A stretch of 64,000 bases of DNA from CAVYYW01 sp963772845. Lineage in GTDB: Bacteria; Bacillota; Bacilli; Bacillales; Sporolactobacillaceae. The notes below the pieces were generated by a model. The model was not told the DNA's origin and ran no database searches. It was given only the letters and a program-made list of their open reading frames with translations. The DNA lies in assembly GCA_963772845.1 (NCBI GenBank), contig CAVYYW010000014.1, positions 372,001 through 436,000 on the forward strand, given 5' to 3'. A program made the translations under genes and the position numbers. Below are positions 52,434 through 63,076 of this stretch, piece by piece; position 1 is the first letter of the stretch, and the number at the start of each line of letters is the position of its first letter.

Positions 52434-52613
52434 CAAAAGAATGGTGACAAAATGGTCATCATTTTTTTCTTTAAAGAGCTAAATACAGCTATTTTATCAA
52501 CGATCATAATAATCTTTCTGCTCAATTTGAAGAACCTCCAAAAGGCATTGGAATTTGGTAAGAGTACTATGGTAAACTAAGGGAAACATGTTCATTCAAG
52601 GAGACTGAGAAGA

Positions 52614-53579
52614 TTGGCAGAACACCCACTTACAACGATTGACATTCAATTGGAGCAAGCAAATGATATGATGAGCCTTTTTGGGCCAGGAGATACAAAT
52701 CTTAAAATTATTGAAAATTCACTTAATGTAACCATTGTAACCAGAGGGGAAACCATTCAGGTTTCAGGCAGTTCCGAAACGATTCAGCAGGCAGAAGATC
52801 TGTTGAAAGCCCTCGTCTCTCTTATAAAGAGAGGCATTCAGATTTCCGGGAGAGATGTTGTCTACGCGGTAAAACTCTCTGAAAAAGGGATGCTGGATGA
52901 ACTGAGTGAGCTTTACGAAACGGAGATTACCGTTAATGCAAAAGGCAAACCGATCAGGGTTAAAACACTTGGTCAGCAAACCTATGTTAAAGAAATGAAT
53001 AAAAATGATATGGTGTTTGCTATCGGCCCAGCCGGAACTGGGAAAACCTATCTTGCAGTCGTCAAAGCCGTCTCGGCATTGAAGGCTGGTCAGATCAAGC
53101 GCATTGTGTTGACAAGACCTGCAGTAGAAGCTGGAGAAAGTCTTGGTTTCCTGCCAGGGGACCTGAAGGAAAAAGTCGACCCTTACTTAAGGCCGCTTTA
53201 TGATGCCCTGAATGATGTGCTCGGACAGGAACATACTCAAAGACTTATTGAACGTGGGACCATCGAAATCGCTCCCCTGGCTTACATGAGGGGACGAACG
53301 CTTGAGGATGCTTATGTTATTTTAGATGAGGCACAAAATACGACACATGAACAAATGAAAATGTTTCTGACAAGACTTGGGTTTGGATCCAAGATGATCA
53401 TTACAGGTGATATTACTCAAGTGGACCTTCCTAAAGGGAAGTCGTCCGGATTGAGAGAAGTAAGCCGTAAATTGGCTAAAGTAAAAGGTGTCTCGTTCGT
53501 GGAGCTCGATCGTCTTGATGTCGTCCGTCATCCTCTTGTTCAGCGGATTATTGAAGCCTATGAGGACGAAGCTCAATAA
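52614..53579 (+). CDS. phoH: PhoH family ATPase
   Basis: A 321-residue ATP-binding protein: KH-like N-terminal domain, P-loop GPAGTGKTYLA, Walker B VILDEAQNTT, and a late LDRLDVVRHPLV. PhoH-like proteins are RNA-related helicases or ATPases; the role here is in the ybeY/pgpH neighbourhood, consistent with rRNA maturation. TTG 52614 follows AAGGAGA. Confidence 0.93.
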   Translation: MAEHPLTTIDIQLEQANDMMSLFGPGDTNLKIIENSLNVTIVTRGETIQVSGSSETIQQAEDLLKALVSLIKRGIQISGRDVVYAVKLSEKGMLDELSELYETEITVNAKGKPIRVKTLGQQTYVKEMNKNDMVFAIGPAGTGKTYLAVVKAVSALKAGQIKRIVLTRPAVEAGESLGFLPGDLKEKVDPYLRPLYDALNDVLGQEHTQRLIERGTIEIAPLAYMRGRTLEDAYVILDEAQNTTHEQMKMFLTRLGFGSKMIITGDITQVDLPKGKSSGLREVSRKLAKVKGVSFVELDRLDVVRHPLVQRIIEAYEDEAQ

Positions 53580-53600
53580 AGGGATGTAGGGGGATATACC

Positions 53601-55752
53601 ATGAAGAGATTGCCATCTGCAACTTTTTTCGAAAAAGCAGGAAAAAGCCCTGTCATTTATTGGTCAATTTTTATTTTTCTTGGAATCATGATGTATGCAG
53701 TCATGCTGAATGTCGTGACACCCAAAAAAATAGATGTCTCCCTTCATCAAATTGCCAAAAGCGATATTCAGTCCCCGGTTGAGATTGTTGATCAGCAGGC
53801 AACTGAGGCGAAAAAAAGAGAGGCGCTGGCAAGCGCCCCATCCTCGTACGTATATAATAAAAATGCTGCATTAATACAGGTAGAAAAAGCCGGGGATATT
53901 TTCGATGTTATTCAGTCGGTTCAGGAAGATTCAAAGACCAAGGAAAATAAGAAAGACGAAAAGAACGTGGTTAAATGGACGGCTGATGCGAAAGGGAAAC
54001 TCGCAGATTCGGCCAAGGATGAATTAAGTGACACAACCATTCAAACACTTTTTCAAGCTAATGAAAGAGAACTTAAGTGTCGCTCAGGATATTGCCAGTA
54101 CAGCTATTTATGAAGCGATGAGCAGCAAAATAAAGTGGGGCGATCTTGAAAGAATTCAGAATAAAGAGTCTGCTTCTTTGCCGTCTTCCGTGTTAACCGA
54201 CCAAATGAAAGATGCCATTGTAGACATTCTGCATTATGCTATTGTGCCTAACTATGTGTTCGATGCACAGGCAACAAAAAGAAATAAGGAAGAAGCGGCA
54301 AAAGCAGTGGATGATGTCGTGATACATCAAGGCGAGGTCATCGTTAAAAAGGGAGAACTCATTACAAGGGATGTTGTACATAAGCTTAAACTAGCGGGAT
54401 TAATGGACAACCATATCAATATTCTTCCAATTTTTGGACTGTTTTTGATCGTCGTTTGTATCGTGTTACTTTTATTAAATGAATTCAGGTACTTAAAACA
54501 GAAATTAAAGACCTTCCGTCCAATGAACCTGATAGTATTTGCGGCTATTTTTGTGATCATGCTGCTGTTGATCAAACTGGATACATATTTGAATGCCACA
54601 CATATAACCGGGATTACTTATATTCTTCCGATTGCTTCGGGAACCTTGCTGATTCGGGTGTTCTTTACTGAACGTCTTGCCATTGTATCCGGGCTCATTT
54701 TATCGCTAATCGGAAGTCTGGTTTTTGGGGGAGACTCTTCAGCGGTTGTCTTTGATGCTCCTATGGGCTTTTATATATTGTTCAGCTCTCTCGCAGGTGC
54801 ACTTGTCCTATGGGGGAAGCAATCCCGACCTAAAATATTACAAGCCGGCGTCATAACCGCCGGTATAAATGCTGTTTCTGTTTTAGTGTTAATGATGATG
54901 CAATCTGGCGTTATTCATTGGACCCAAGCAAGTTTAAACGTTGGATTCGCCATCTTGGGCGCGTTTTTATCGTCAATTTTTGCAATCGGCCTTGTTTCGG
55001 TTTTTGAAGCAACGTTCGGGATCCTTTCGACTATGAAGCTTATTGAATTGTCGAATCCCAATCATCCGCTGTTAAGAAAAATCTTGATGGAGGCCCCGGG
55101 AACATATCATCACAGTGTGATGGTAGCGAATCTTGCAGAAAGAGCTTGTGAGGAAATTGGGGCAAACGGTTTGCTTGCCAGAGTCGCGGCTTATTATCAT
55201 GATCTGGGAAAAACAAAGCGGCCGAGATTTTTTATAGAAAATCAGATGAACGAGGAAAATCCTCATGATAAAATATCGCCTCAGCTCAGCCGGACGATTA
55301 TTTTATCTCATCCTTATGATGGTGCAGATATGCTGAGAGAATACCGGCTTCCAAAAGAAATTATTGATATTGCCGAACAGCATCACGGAACAACCTTGTT
55401 GAAGTATTTCTATGTAAAAGCTCAGGAAGTGACAAAACAAACCATTGATGAAAGTGAGTTTCGCTATCCTGGACCGAAAGTGCAAACGAAAGAAGCAGCG
55501 GTCGTTGAGCTTGCTGACAGCGTTGAAGCGGCTGTTCGCTCTATGAAAAAACCGACACCGAATAAAATTCACGCTCTCGTGCAGAAAATATTCAATGATA
55601 AACTTGGTGACGGTCAGTTTGATGAGTGTGACTTGACTATGAATGAGCTGAAACTTGTAAAAGAATCCATTAATGAAACATTGAATGGTATTTTTCATTC
55701 AAGAATCGAGTACCCGGAAGAAACAATGAATAAGAAGGTGACACACGGATGA
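53601..55752 (+). CDS. pgpH: Cyclic-di-AMP phosphodiesterase PgpH (YqfF), frameshifted
   Basis: 7TM-7TMR-HD membrane protein that hydrolyses c-di-AMP. N-terminal transmembrane helix, an extracellular domain, a seven-helix block, and a C-terminal HD domain with APGTYHHSVMVANLAERA and YYHDLGKTKRP. The first frame stops at 54113. After CTT at 54072-54074, skipping one A gives ANEREL-SVAQDIASTAIYEAM and restores about 716 aa, the normal length. The end overlaps ybeY by 4 bp. Confidence 0.92.
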
Positions 55753-56222
55753 AATTTGAAATTGATCTTTTTGATGAGACTGAATCCATTGCTGAAAAGA
55801 CTGTAGAGCTCGTGGAGAATACATTGCAGCATGCTTTTAAAAAACTTGAAATCAAGGATGCATGCGAATGTGCCGTGACGTTTGTGGATAATCTCAGAAT
55901 TCAGGAAATAAACCGGGATTATCGGGATAAAGACCAGCCAACAGATGTTATTTCATTTGCTATGGAAGAGAATGAAGAAACAATTGTTATTGAGGATGAG
56001 GATTTTCCACGGATGCTTGGTGATATTGTTATTTCTGTTCCAAAAGCGAAGGAGCAGGCTGAAGAATATGGCCACTCCTTTGAACGGGAGCTCGGTTTTT
56101 TAGCGATACATGGCTTCCTCCATTTGTTAGGCTACGATCATCTGAATGCTGAAGATGAAAAAGAAATGTTCGGGCTTCAGGATACGATTCTCGAATCTTT
56201 CGGTTTAAAGAGGTTTGAATAA
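55749..56222 (+). CDS. ybeY: Endoribonuclease YbeY (YqfG)
   Basis: A 157-residue zinc-dependent RNase for rRNA maturation and quality control. The metal motif is HGFLHLLGYDH (HxxxHxxxxxH). It overlaps pgpH in an ATGA. Confidence 0.96.
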   Translation: MKFEIDLFDETESIAEKTVELVENTLQHAFKKLEIKDACECAVTFVDNLRIQEINRDYRDKDQPTDVISFAMEENEETIVIEDEDFPRMLGDIVISVPKAKEQAEEYGHSFERELGFLAIHGFLHLLGYDHLNAEDEKEMFGLQDTILESFGLKRFE

Positions 56223-56225
56223 GCA

Positions 56226-56585
56226 ATGATTTATCATGAATTGGGGAAGTTTGCAAAGCGTTTTCGAAATGCTCTCTTTGGATTAAGTTCAGCCTTCAGG
56301 AGTGAGAGAAACCTGCAAATTCAGCTGGTTATCGCTATTTTGACTTTTGCTGTTTTTCTGATTCTGCGGGTCAGCCTCATGGAAATGCTCATTATGTTAT
56401 TATTAATCGGCGGGGTTATAAGCTTTGAACTAATGAATACTGCATTGGAGAATGCTGTTGATCTTATCACCAAAGAGCATCATCCTCTGGCCAAAACAGC
56501 AAAGGATATTGCCGCTGGCAGTGTCCTGTTTTTTTCCTTCATTGCGTTAATATCTGGAATATTAATTGTAATAAGACACCTATAA
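56226..56585 (+). CDS. dgkA: Undecaprenol kinase (DgkA family)
   Basis: A 119-residue, three-helix membrane kinase. FELMNTALENAVDLITKEHHPLAKTAKDIAAGSVL carries the Glu and Asp catalytic motifs. In Gram-positive bacteria it phosphorylates undecaprenol. Confidence 0.95.
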   Translation: MIYHELGKFAKRFRNALFGLSSAFRSERNLQIQLVIAILTFAVFLILRVSLMEMLIMLLLIGGVISFELMNTALENAVDLITKEHHPLAKTAKDIAAGSVLFFSFIALISGILIVIRHL

Positions 56586-56606
56586 GATCAGAAAGGTATG
56601 AATACT

Positions 56607-57002
56607 ATGGAAGCTAAACAACTGATTAAAGCCGCTGCAGAAGCACGCGAAAATGCCTATGTACCGTATTCGCATTATGGCGTCGGAGCAGCATTGCTGA
56701 CAAAAGACGGAAAAGTATTTACTGGAATGAATATTGAAAACGCAGCTTATTCTTTGTGTAACTGTGCTGAAAGAACAGCTTTGTTTAAAGCTTTTTCAGA
56801 AGGAGAAAAAGAATATGCTGCTATGGCAGTCATTGCCGATGCAAAACGCCCGGTTCCTCCGTGCGGAGCATGCCGACAAGTCATGGCGGAACTTTGTCCC
56901 CAGGATATGACGGTTATTTTGACGAACCTGCAAGGTGATATTGAAGAAACAACGGTGGGAAAACTTCTGCCGGGAGCTTTTTTAGCGGAGGACTTGATAT
57001 GA
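56607..57002 (+). CDS. cdd: Cytidine deaminase
   Basis: A 131-residue pyrimidine salvage enzyme. Zinc motifs are NCAERTAL and PPCGACRQV. ATG 56607 (MEAKQLIK) is favoured over ATG 56598, since AGAAAGG lies too close to the latter. The stop overlaps the era start. Confidence 0.95.
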   Translation: MEAKQLIKAAAEARENAYVPYSHYGVGAALLTKDGKVFTGMNIENAAYSLCNCAERTALFKAFSEGEKEYAAMAVIADAKRPVPPCGACRQVMAELCPQDMTVILTNLQGDIEETTVGKLLPGAFLAEDLI

Positions 57003-57904
57003 CGGTTCCATTTAAATCGGGCTTTGTTGCGCTCATAGGCCGTCCGAATGTTGGGAAATCCACGCTTCTAAATCAGGTGCTTGGGCAAAAAATTGCGATC
57101 ATGAGTGATAAGGCTCAAACAACTCGCAATAAAATTCACGGGGTTTACACCTCGGATGATTCCCAAATTGTGTTTATAGATACACCTGGGATCCACAAGC
57201 CGCAGCATAAGCTTGGACAATATATGACCAGGATAGCTCAGCGCACATTGAATGAAGTTGATCTTATTATTTTCATGATAGATGCAGAGGTCGGATATGG
57301 CCGTGGGGATCAATATATTATGGACCTTCTTGAAAAGTCGAAAACGCCCGTGTTTTTAATAATTAATAAAATTGATACCATCCATCCTGAAGAAATCCTG
57401 CCAATTATAGATCAGTACCGCAAAAAAAGAACATTTGACGAAGTGATACCAATCTCGGCACTGCAAGGAAACAATGTGAATACACTATTAGAACAAATTA
57501 CAGGTTATCTTGAGGAAGGGCCAAAGTATTATCCGGATGACCAGATCACCGATCACCCGGAACGTTTTATTACGGCTGAACTTATAAGAGAAAAAATCCT
57601 GAACCTGACCCATGATGAAGTTCCTCATTCAATCGCCATCAGCATAGATGAAATGACCTTCAGAGAGGACAGCGATGTGGTTTATATTCAGGCGGCTGTC
57701 GTAGTAGAACGTGATTCCCAGAAAGGTATTATCATTGGTAAAAGAGGCGCAATGCTAAAAAAAATCGGTTCTCAGGCAAGGGGAGATATCGAAAGGCTTC
57801 TTGGTTCAAAAGTGTTTTTGGAATTGTGGGTAAAGGTGCAGAAAAATTGGCGGGATAAAGACTCGCAGTTAAAAGATTTTGGTTTTCATGATGAGGATTA
57901 CTAA
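56999..57904 (+). CDS. era: GTPase Era
   Basis: A 301-residue GTPase for 16S maturation. G motifs are GRPNVGKSTL, DTPGIHKP and NKID; the C-terminal KH domain has IIIGKRGAMLKKIG. It overlaps cdd in ATGA. Confidence 0.98.
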   Translation: MTVPFKSGFVALIGRPNVGKSTLLNQVLGQKIAIMSDKAQTTRNKIHGVYTSDDSQIVFIDTPGIHKPQHKLGQYMTRIAQRTLNEVDLIIFMIDAEVGYGRGDQYIMDLLEKSKTPVFLIINKIDTIHPEEILPIIDQYRKKRTFDEVIPISALQGNNVNTLLEQITGYLEEGPKYYPDDQITDHPERFITAELIREKILNLTHDEVPHSIAISIDEMTFREDSDVVYIQAAVVVERDSQKGIIIGKRGAMLKKIGSQARGDIERLLGSKVFLELWVKVQKNWRDKDSQLKDFGFHDEDY

Positions 57905-58011
57905 AATTGTATATAATATGTTAATTAATTAACAATAATTCCTTCTCATGATTTGACTCGATTCGTTCATCCTAATTAAGAAGCTTTTTTATTTTGAAAG
58001 GTGGTTAAACC

Positions 58012-58152
58012 ATGTTAGACTTTACTTGGAAAGTATTTAGTATGACAGGTGCCATTGATACCTACCTATTACTCAAAGAGCTCGAAAAAGATGAAATAGA
58101 GTCCGCACTGGAAGATGGGGCAGAAAATATCGAAGACCATCCGATTCAATAA
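58012..58152 (+). CDS. yqzL: YqzL family protein
   Basis: A 46-residue acidic protein, MLDFTWKVFSMTGAIDTYLL, a recognised small family found between era and recO. GAAAGGTGG precedes the ATG. Function unknown. recO begins 17 bp downstream. Confidence 0.92.
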   Translation: MLDFTWKVFSMTGAIDTYLLLKELEKDEIESALEDGAENIEDHPIQ

Positions 58153-58168
58153 CTGAAGGTGAACCCGA

Positions 58169-58921
58169 TTGATAGAAAAAACTGAAGGGATTGTCATTCG
58201 AACCCTTAATTATGGTGAAACAAATAAAATTATCACGATTTTCACACGCAGATATGGTAAAATCGGCCTTATGGCAAGAGGGGCAAAAAAAACAAAAAGT
58301 AAATTATCTTCGTCTAGCCAGCTTTTTTTCTACGGGCACTTTTTATATCAGCAAGGCAAAGGTCTAGGTGTTCTCCATCAGGGAGAAGCAATCGATTCAT
58401 TCCGCAGTATGAAAGCCGACATTATCAGCATGGCTTATGCAGCATATCTTGTGGAGTTTACAGACAAAATAACCGATGACCGGTCACCTAGTCCATTATT
58501 ATACGACACATTGCTTCAAACTATGAAAGGGATTAATGATGGTATATCACCGGAAATCCTTGCTTTGATTTTTAATGTTAAAATGCTTCCGCTTGCAGGG
58601 ATCGCTGCAAACCTGGACAGCTGTATTCATTGCGGCACAAGGGAAGGGCCCTTCTCTTTTTCAATGACTGGCGGAGGGTATCTATGCCGTCAGTGCAAAT
58701 CGGTTGATCCATACAGTGTGCCGCTTTCCAAACAGGTTTCAAAACTTTTAACACTGTTTAAGCATGTTCCGTTGGAAAGAGTCGGTACAGTCTCTATCAA
58801 AAGGGAAAATATTAAACATATGAAAAATGTTATAGATAGTTATTATCAGCAAAATGCCGGCTTACAATTAAAGTCCAAACGCTTTCTTGATCAAATGGCA
58901 AGGGCAGAAATGATCGATTAG
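58169..58921 (+). CDS. recO: DNA repair protein RecO
   Basis: A 250-residue recombination mediator. N-terminal OB fold (TEGIVIRTLNYGETNKII), and a zinc finger CIHCG ... CRQC (about 151-175). TTG 58169 follows GAAGGTGAA. Unlike B. subtilis, glyQS do not follow. Confidence 0.95.
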   Translation: MIEKTEGIVIRTLNYGETNKIITIFTRRYGKIGLMARGAKKTKSKLSSSSQLFFYGHFLYQQGKGLGVLHQGEAIDSFRSMKADIISMAYAAYLVEFTDKITDDRSPSPLLYDTLLQTMKGINDGISPEILALIFNVKMLPLAGIAANLDSCIHCGTREGPFSFSMTGGGYLCRQCKSVDPYSVPLSKQVSKLLTLFKHVPLERVGTVSIKRENIKHMKNVIDSYYQQNAGLQLKSKRFLDQMARAEMID

Positions 58922-58927
58922 AAAAAA

Positions 58928-58971
58928 ACTCCTTTCTTAATGCACACTTAAATGTGAGAGAGGGGTTTTTC
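58928..58971 (+). terminator. Terminator after recO
   Basis: AACTCCTTTCT (58928-58938) pairs imperfectly with AGAGAGGGGTT (58957-58967), followed by T. Confidence 0.65.
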
Positions 58972-59082
58972 GCTATGCAAAATAATATTTATAGCACGGT
59001 TGAAAAAAACAGTGTACACTTACAGAAGGTATGTCCGTATGAATAGCTTAAAAGCTGGAATGGGGCAAAAGGCGGTGAAAAG

Positions 59083-59712
59083 ATGGAATTAAATGAACGC
59101 CAGAAAAAAATTATTGAAATTACAAAAGAGAGCGGACCGATCACAGGGGAGCATATTGCTGATAAGCTGAACCTGACAAGAGCCACACTTAGACCGGATT
59201 TGGCGATATTGACGATGTCGGGCTTTCTGGATGCCAGACCAAGAGTCGGTTATTATTATACGGGTAAAACCCAATCACAGCTGCTGACTGACAAAGTAAA
59301 GAAAATGCCGGTTAAAGATTATCAGTCGATTCCGGTTGTCGTGGAGGAGTCCTCATCGGCATATGATGCGATTTGCACCATGTTTTTAGAAGATGTCGGG
59401 ACCCTTTTTGTTATTAACAAAGAAGGCAGCCTTTCCGGAGCACTATCACGGAAGGATCTCTTGCGTGCAAGTCTGGGAAAACAAGACCTGACAAGTGTGC
59501 CGATCAGTGTGATCATGTCGAGAATGCCGAATATCACTCTGTGCTCGCCGGACGATTTAATTATCGACGTAGCTAAACTGCTTATTGAAAAGCAGATTGA
59601 CGGCCTTCCCGTCGTTAAAAAGAGCGGAAAGGGTTTGGAAGTCGTTGGCAGAATAACAAAAACGAATATTACACAAGCCTTTGTTGAACTTGCGGAAGGA
59701 CAATTTGATTAG
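59083..59712 (+). CDS. ccpN: Transcriptional repressor CcpN
   Basis: A 209-residue regulator with an N-terminal winged helix (ITGEHIADKLNLTRATLRPDL) and two CBS domains (residues about 80-205) that sense nucleotides. CcpN represses gluconeogenic gapB and pckA. AAGGCGGTGA precedes the ATG. Confidence 0.94.
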   Translation: MELNERQKKIIEITKESGPITGEHIADKLNLTRATLRPDLAILTMSGFLDARPRVGYYYTGKTQSQLLTDKVKKMPVKDYQSIPVVVEESSSAYDAICTMFLEDVGTLFVINKEGSLSGALSRKDLLRASLGKQDLTSVPISVIMSRMPNITLCSPDDLIIDVAKLLIEKQIDGLPVVKKSGKGLEVVGRITKTNITQAFVELAEGQFD

Positions 59713-59730
59713 GTGAGGAGAGTTGGGTTT

Positions 59731-60543
59731 ATGGTGAACAAAGAACATCGTTTGATATACATTGTGTCAGATTCAGTCGGCGAAACCGCGGAATTTGTTG
59801 TCAGAGCGGCATCAAGCCAATTTCAGACAATAGAAATGGATGTCGAGAAATTCCCTTTCGTTGATGACATCGCCACACTTAATGAGATTTTACGATCAGC
59901 GGTCGAAAATAAAGCACTTATTACATTTACGCTGGTTATTCCTGAAATGAAAGAGCATTTATTAAAACAGGCAAAAGCATTTTCTGTAGATGTGGTTGAT
60001 ATTATGGGACCTACTATTAATAAGATGGAGTCTGTCTTTCAAAAGAAACCGACATATAAACCTGGTCTGACACATAAACTCGATGAGGATTATTTTAAGA
60101 GAGTGGAAGCCATTGAATTTGCAGTCAAATATGATGATGGACGTGATCCGCGTGGTCTTCATAAAGCTGATATTGTACTAATTGGTGTTTCAAGAACATC
60201 TAAAACGCCGCTCTCCCAGTATCTTGCACTGAAGCGATTAAAAGTTGCAAATGTGCCGGTTGTGCCGGAAGTGGATCCGCCAGAAGAACTTTTTTCAGTA
60301 GATCCAGAAAAATGCTTTGGCTTAAGAATTCAGCCTGAACAGTTAAATAATATCAGAAAAGAACGGCTGGTTACGCTCGGTCTGGATGCTGATGCCAATT
60401 ACGCTAAAATAAACAGAATAAAAGATGAATTAATTCATTTTGAAAATATCATCGGAAAAATAGGCTGTGAAGTGATCGATGTCTCAAACCGTGCGGTGGA
60501 AGAAACGGCCAATAAAATACTAGCGTTATATGGCAGTTATTAA
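59731..60543 (+). CDS. ppsR: Pyruvate, phosphate dikinase regulatory protein (YqfL)
   Basis: A 270-residue bifunctional kinase/pyrophosphorylase of the PpsR/PDRP family that toggles PEP synthase or PPDK by Thr phosphorylation. The P-loop-like GVSRTSKTPLSQYLA is at about residue 151. ATG 59731 follows GGTGAGGAGAG. It forms an operon with ccpN, as in B. subtilis. Confidence 0.93.
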   Translation: MVNKEHRLIYIVSDSVGETAEFVVRAASSQFQTIEMDVEKFPFVDDIATLNEILRSAVENKALITFTLVIPEMKEHLLKQAKAFSVDVVDIMGPTINKMESVFQKKPTYKPGLTHKLDEDYFKRVEAIEFAVKYDDGRDPRGLHKADIVLIGVSRTSKTPLSQYLALKRLKVANVPVVPEVDPPEELFSVDPEKCFGLRIQPEQLNNIRKERLVTLGLDADANYAKINRIKDELIHFENIIGKIGCEVIDVSNRAVEETANKILALYGSY

Positions 60544-60754
60544 ATTATTTAATACTGAGGGAAACTGACTTTTTCAGCAGAATATAAACAAGAATAATTC
60601 CATTAGGATTGATTTATTCTTTAAGTATGTATTATAATAATTATTTGTGATTAAAATAACTATCATATATAATTTTGGGTTCGACAAATTTCGAAAAATT
60701 TAAACATAATTTTTCATGAAGGAATTTTAAAACTCTCTATAGAAATTAAACTAT
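60544..60754. other. AT-rich gap before yaiI
   Basis: No gene or clear hairpin. Several AT-rich stretches could hold a promoter, but no hexamer pair stands out. Confidence 0.5.
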
Positions 60755-61201
60755 ATGAGAAAACAAATGAAAATTATAGTAGATGCAGATGCCTGTCCTG
60801 TTAAAGAAGAAATCACGCTTCTTGGTAAAGAATTTGAGGTCGATGTGGTGTTTGTCGCCTCTTATGCCCACTACAGTGCTGAACGCCGCTCCAACTGGAT
60901 ATATGTTGATTCTGAGAAAGAGGCTGCGGACATCTATATTGCAAACCATGTCAGCAAAGGTGACGTTGTTGTGACTCAGGATATGGGTCTAGCAAGCCTT
61001 TTGACCCATAAAGGTGTTTATGTAATGACTGAGCGAGGGAAGATATTAATGGAGAAAGATATGCCAACGATCCTTCATCAGCGTTACCTTTCTTATAAAC
61101 AGCTGTCTGCAAAAAAGAAGGTTAAAGGTCCAAAAGCTTTCACAGATCAGGACCGATCAAAATTTTATAACGTATTAAGAAACCATCTGCTCGGCCTTTA
61201 A
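60755..61201 (+). CDS. yqxD: YaiI/YqxD family (DUF188) protein
   Basis: A 148-residue protein of the UPF0178 family: VDADACPVKEEI at the N-terminus, VVTQDMGLASLL and GPKAFTDQDRSKF. Its Asp residues suggest a PIN-like nuclease fold. The start is uncertain (60755 or 60767) and no good ribosome binding site is visible. It precedes dnaG as in B. subtilis. Confidence 0.9.
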   Translation: MRKQMKIIVDADACPVKEEITLLGKEFEVDVVFVASYAHYSAERRSNWIYVDSEKEAADIYIANHVSKGDVVVTQDMGLASLLTHKGVYVMTERGKILMEKDMPTILHQRYLSYKQLSAKKKVKGPKAFTDQDRSKFYNVLRNHLLGL

Positions 61202-61241
61202 AGCTGTTTTATATTTATTCTTTTGATAGGTGGAGATCACG

Positions 61242-63042
61242 ATGCGTGTACAGGAAGAGACGATCGAAAAAATACGAACATCTCTGGACATCGTCGAGAT
61301 TATAGGTGAATATGTTCAACTGAAGAAACAAGGGCGTAATTACTTTGCAGTCTGCCCATTTCATAATGAGCATACACCATCCTTTTCTGTTTCTCCTGAT
61401 AAACAAATTTTTCATTGTTTTGGCTGCGGAGTTGGCGGGAATGTTTATACTTTCATCATGGAAATTGAGGGCATGTCCTTTATTGAAACGGTACAATTCC
61501 TGGCAGACAAGGCAAACATAACCGTTGAAGGTCTTGGCTCGACGCAGGTTGATGGAGGGAAAAAACAGAAAGGGCAGGAATTAACGCTTGACGGGCTTAG
61601 GATTGCTCACGAAATTTTATCATTTTCTGCTGACAGACAACCGCTACGGGAGAGAAAGTGCACAATATTTACAAAAAAGAGGATTTAGTACAGAGAGTAT
61701 CGAAAAATTCCAATTAGGGTATTCCGTTAATAGTTGGGATGCTGCCTTAAAATTTCTCCAGAAACGAAATATTCCATTAGAGTACATGGAAAGTGTCGGG
61801 ATGGTAGCAAAGCGCCACTTCGATCAGAAATATTTTGATCGTTTCAGGGAAAGAATCATGTTTCCCATATGGAATCATCGAGGTCAGACTGTTGCTTTTG
61901 CCGGTAGGGTTCTTACGGATGAGAAACCGAAATACCTGAATACCCCGGAATCAACTATTTTTCACAAAGGTAAAATCCTTTATGGCTATCATCTTGCACG
62001 GGCAGCAATAAAACAGCATAATACCGTGGTGCTGTTTGAGGGGTATATGGATGTCATAAAAGCACACCAAGCAGGCGTTGTCTATTCCGTCGCTTCTATG
62101 GGGACTTCGCTTACGGATGAACAGGCAGGACTTTTAACACGCAATGCCGAAACTATTATAATATGCTATGATTCTGACCGCGCTGGAATTGATGCTGCCT
62201 TCCGTGCAGCCAACCTTCTGACAGACAGCGGAAGAACGGTCAAAATTGCAAAGGTGCCTCATGGCATGGACCCCGATGATTACATTACTAAGTATGGCGG
62301 AGATTCATTTCAAAAGGATGTATTAGGGGCCAGCCAAACGTTCATGGCTTTCAAAATTCAATATTTGAAAAACGGGAAGAACCTTCATGATGAAGGTGAC
62401 CGCCTTCGATATATTGAGGAAGTCCTGAAAGAAATTGCCGGCTTAAAAAAAGCTGTGGAAAGGGATCATTACCTGAGACAGCTGGCGGATGATTTTTCAC
62501 TTTCGCTGGAAGCCCTAAAACAGCAACAATATCAGCTGTACCGTCAGCTTGCAAAAAAAAATGAGAACACTTTTCAACGGAGACTTACGAAAATCCCTAA
62601 TAAAGCGGGTCTTTTCCCTGCTTATGTAACAGCCGAGCGCCATCTCCTTGCTCATATGTTCAGAGATGCTGATCTTTCATTTCAAGTTCAGTCGACTTTA
62701 GGAGGCGCCTTTAATTCTGAAATTCATCAGGCACTGGCTGCTTACTTATATGGTTATTACTCAGAAGGAAAAGACTCCAGCATCAGCGCATTTATCCAGC
62801 AGCTCAGGGATCCTGAACTGCAAAAAACTGCAACAGAAATTGCGATGATTGAAGTGGATGAGCAAGTCAGTCCGAAGGTTATTGAGGATTATATACAACA
62901 AGTTATGAGACATTCTCATTCAAGAGCAATAGAAGAAAAAGAAGCGGAGAAAAAGCAAGCTGAGCAAAATCATGATGATGTTCTAGCTGCCCAGTTATTG
63001 GCAGAAATCATTTCAATGAAAAAAGAAATGAGCGGACATTAG
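61242..63042 (+). CDS. dnaG: DNA primase DnaG, frame broken
   Basis: Essential primase making replication primers. Zinc-finger CPFH ... FHCFGCG, then the TOPRIM domain (LFEGYMDV, YDSDRAG), and a C-terminal helicase-binding domain. ATG 61242 follows AGGTGGAG. The first frame stops at 61688; the second is open from about 61590. Both frames of the same bases, around 61603-61625, encode conserved residues (AHEIL and KFYHFLL). Two copies of AAATTTTATCA instead of one (61612-61622) would restore AHEILSKFYHFLL and give 603 aa, the same length as B. subtilis DnaG. Confidence 0.93.
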
Positions 63043-63076
63043 ATAAGAAATTTAAGGAATGGAAGGAGGGGATCAA

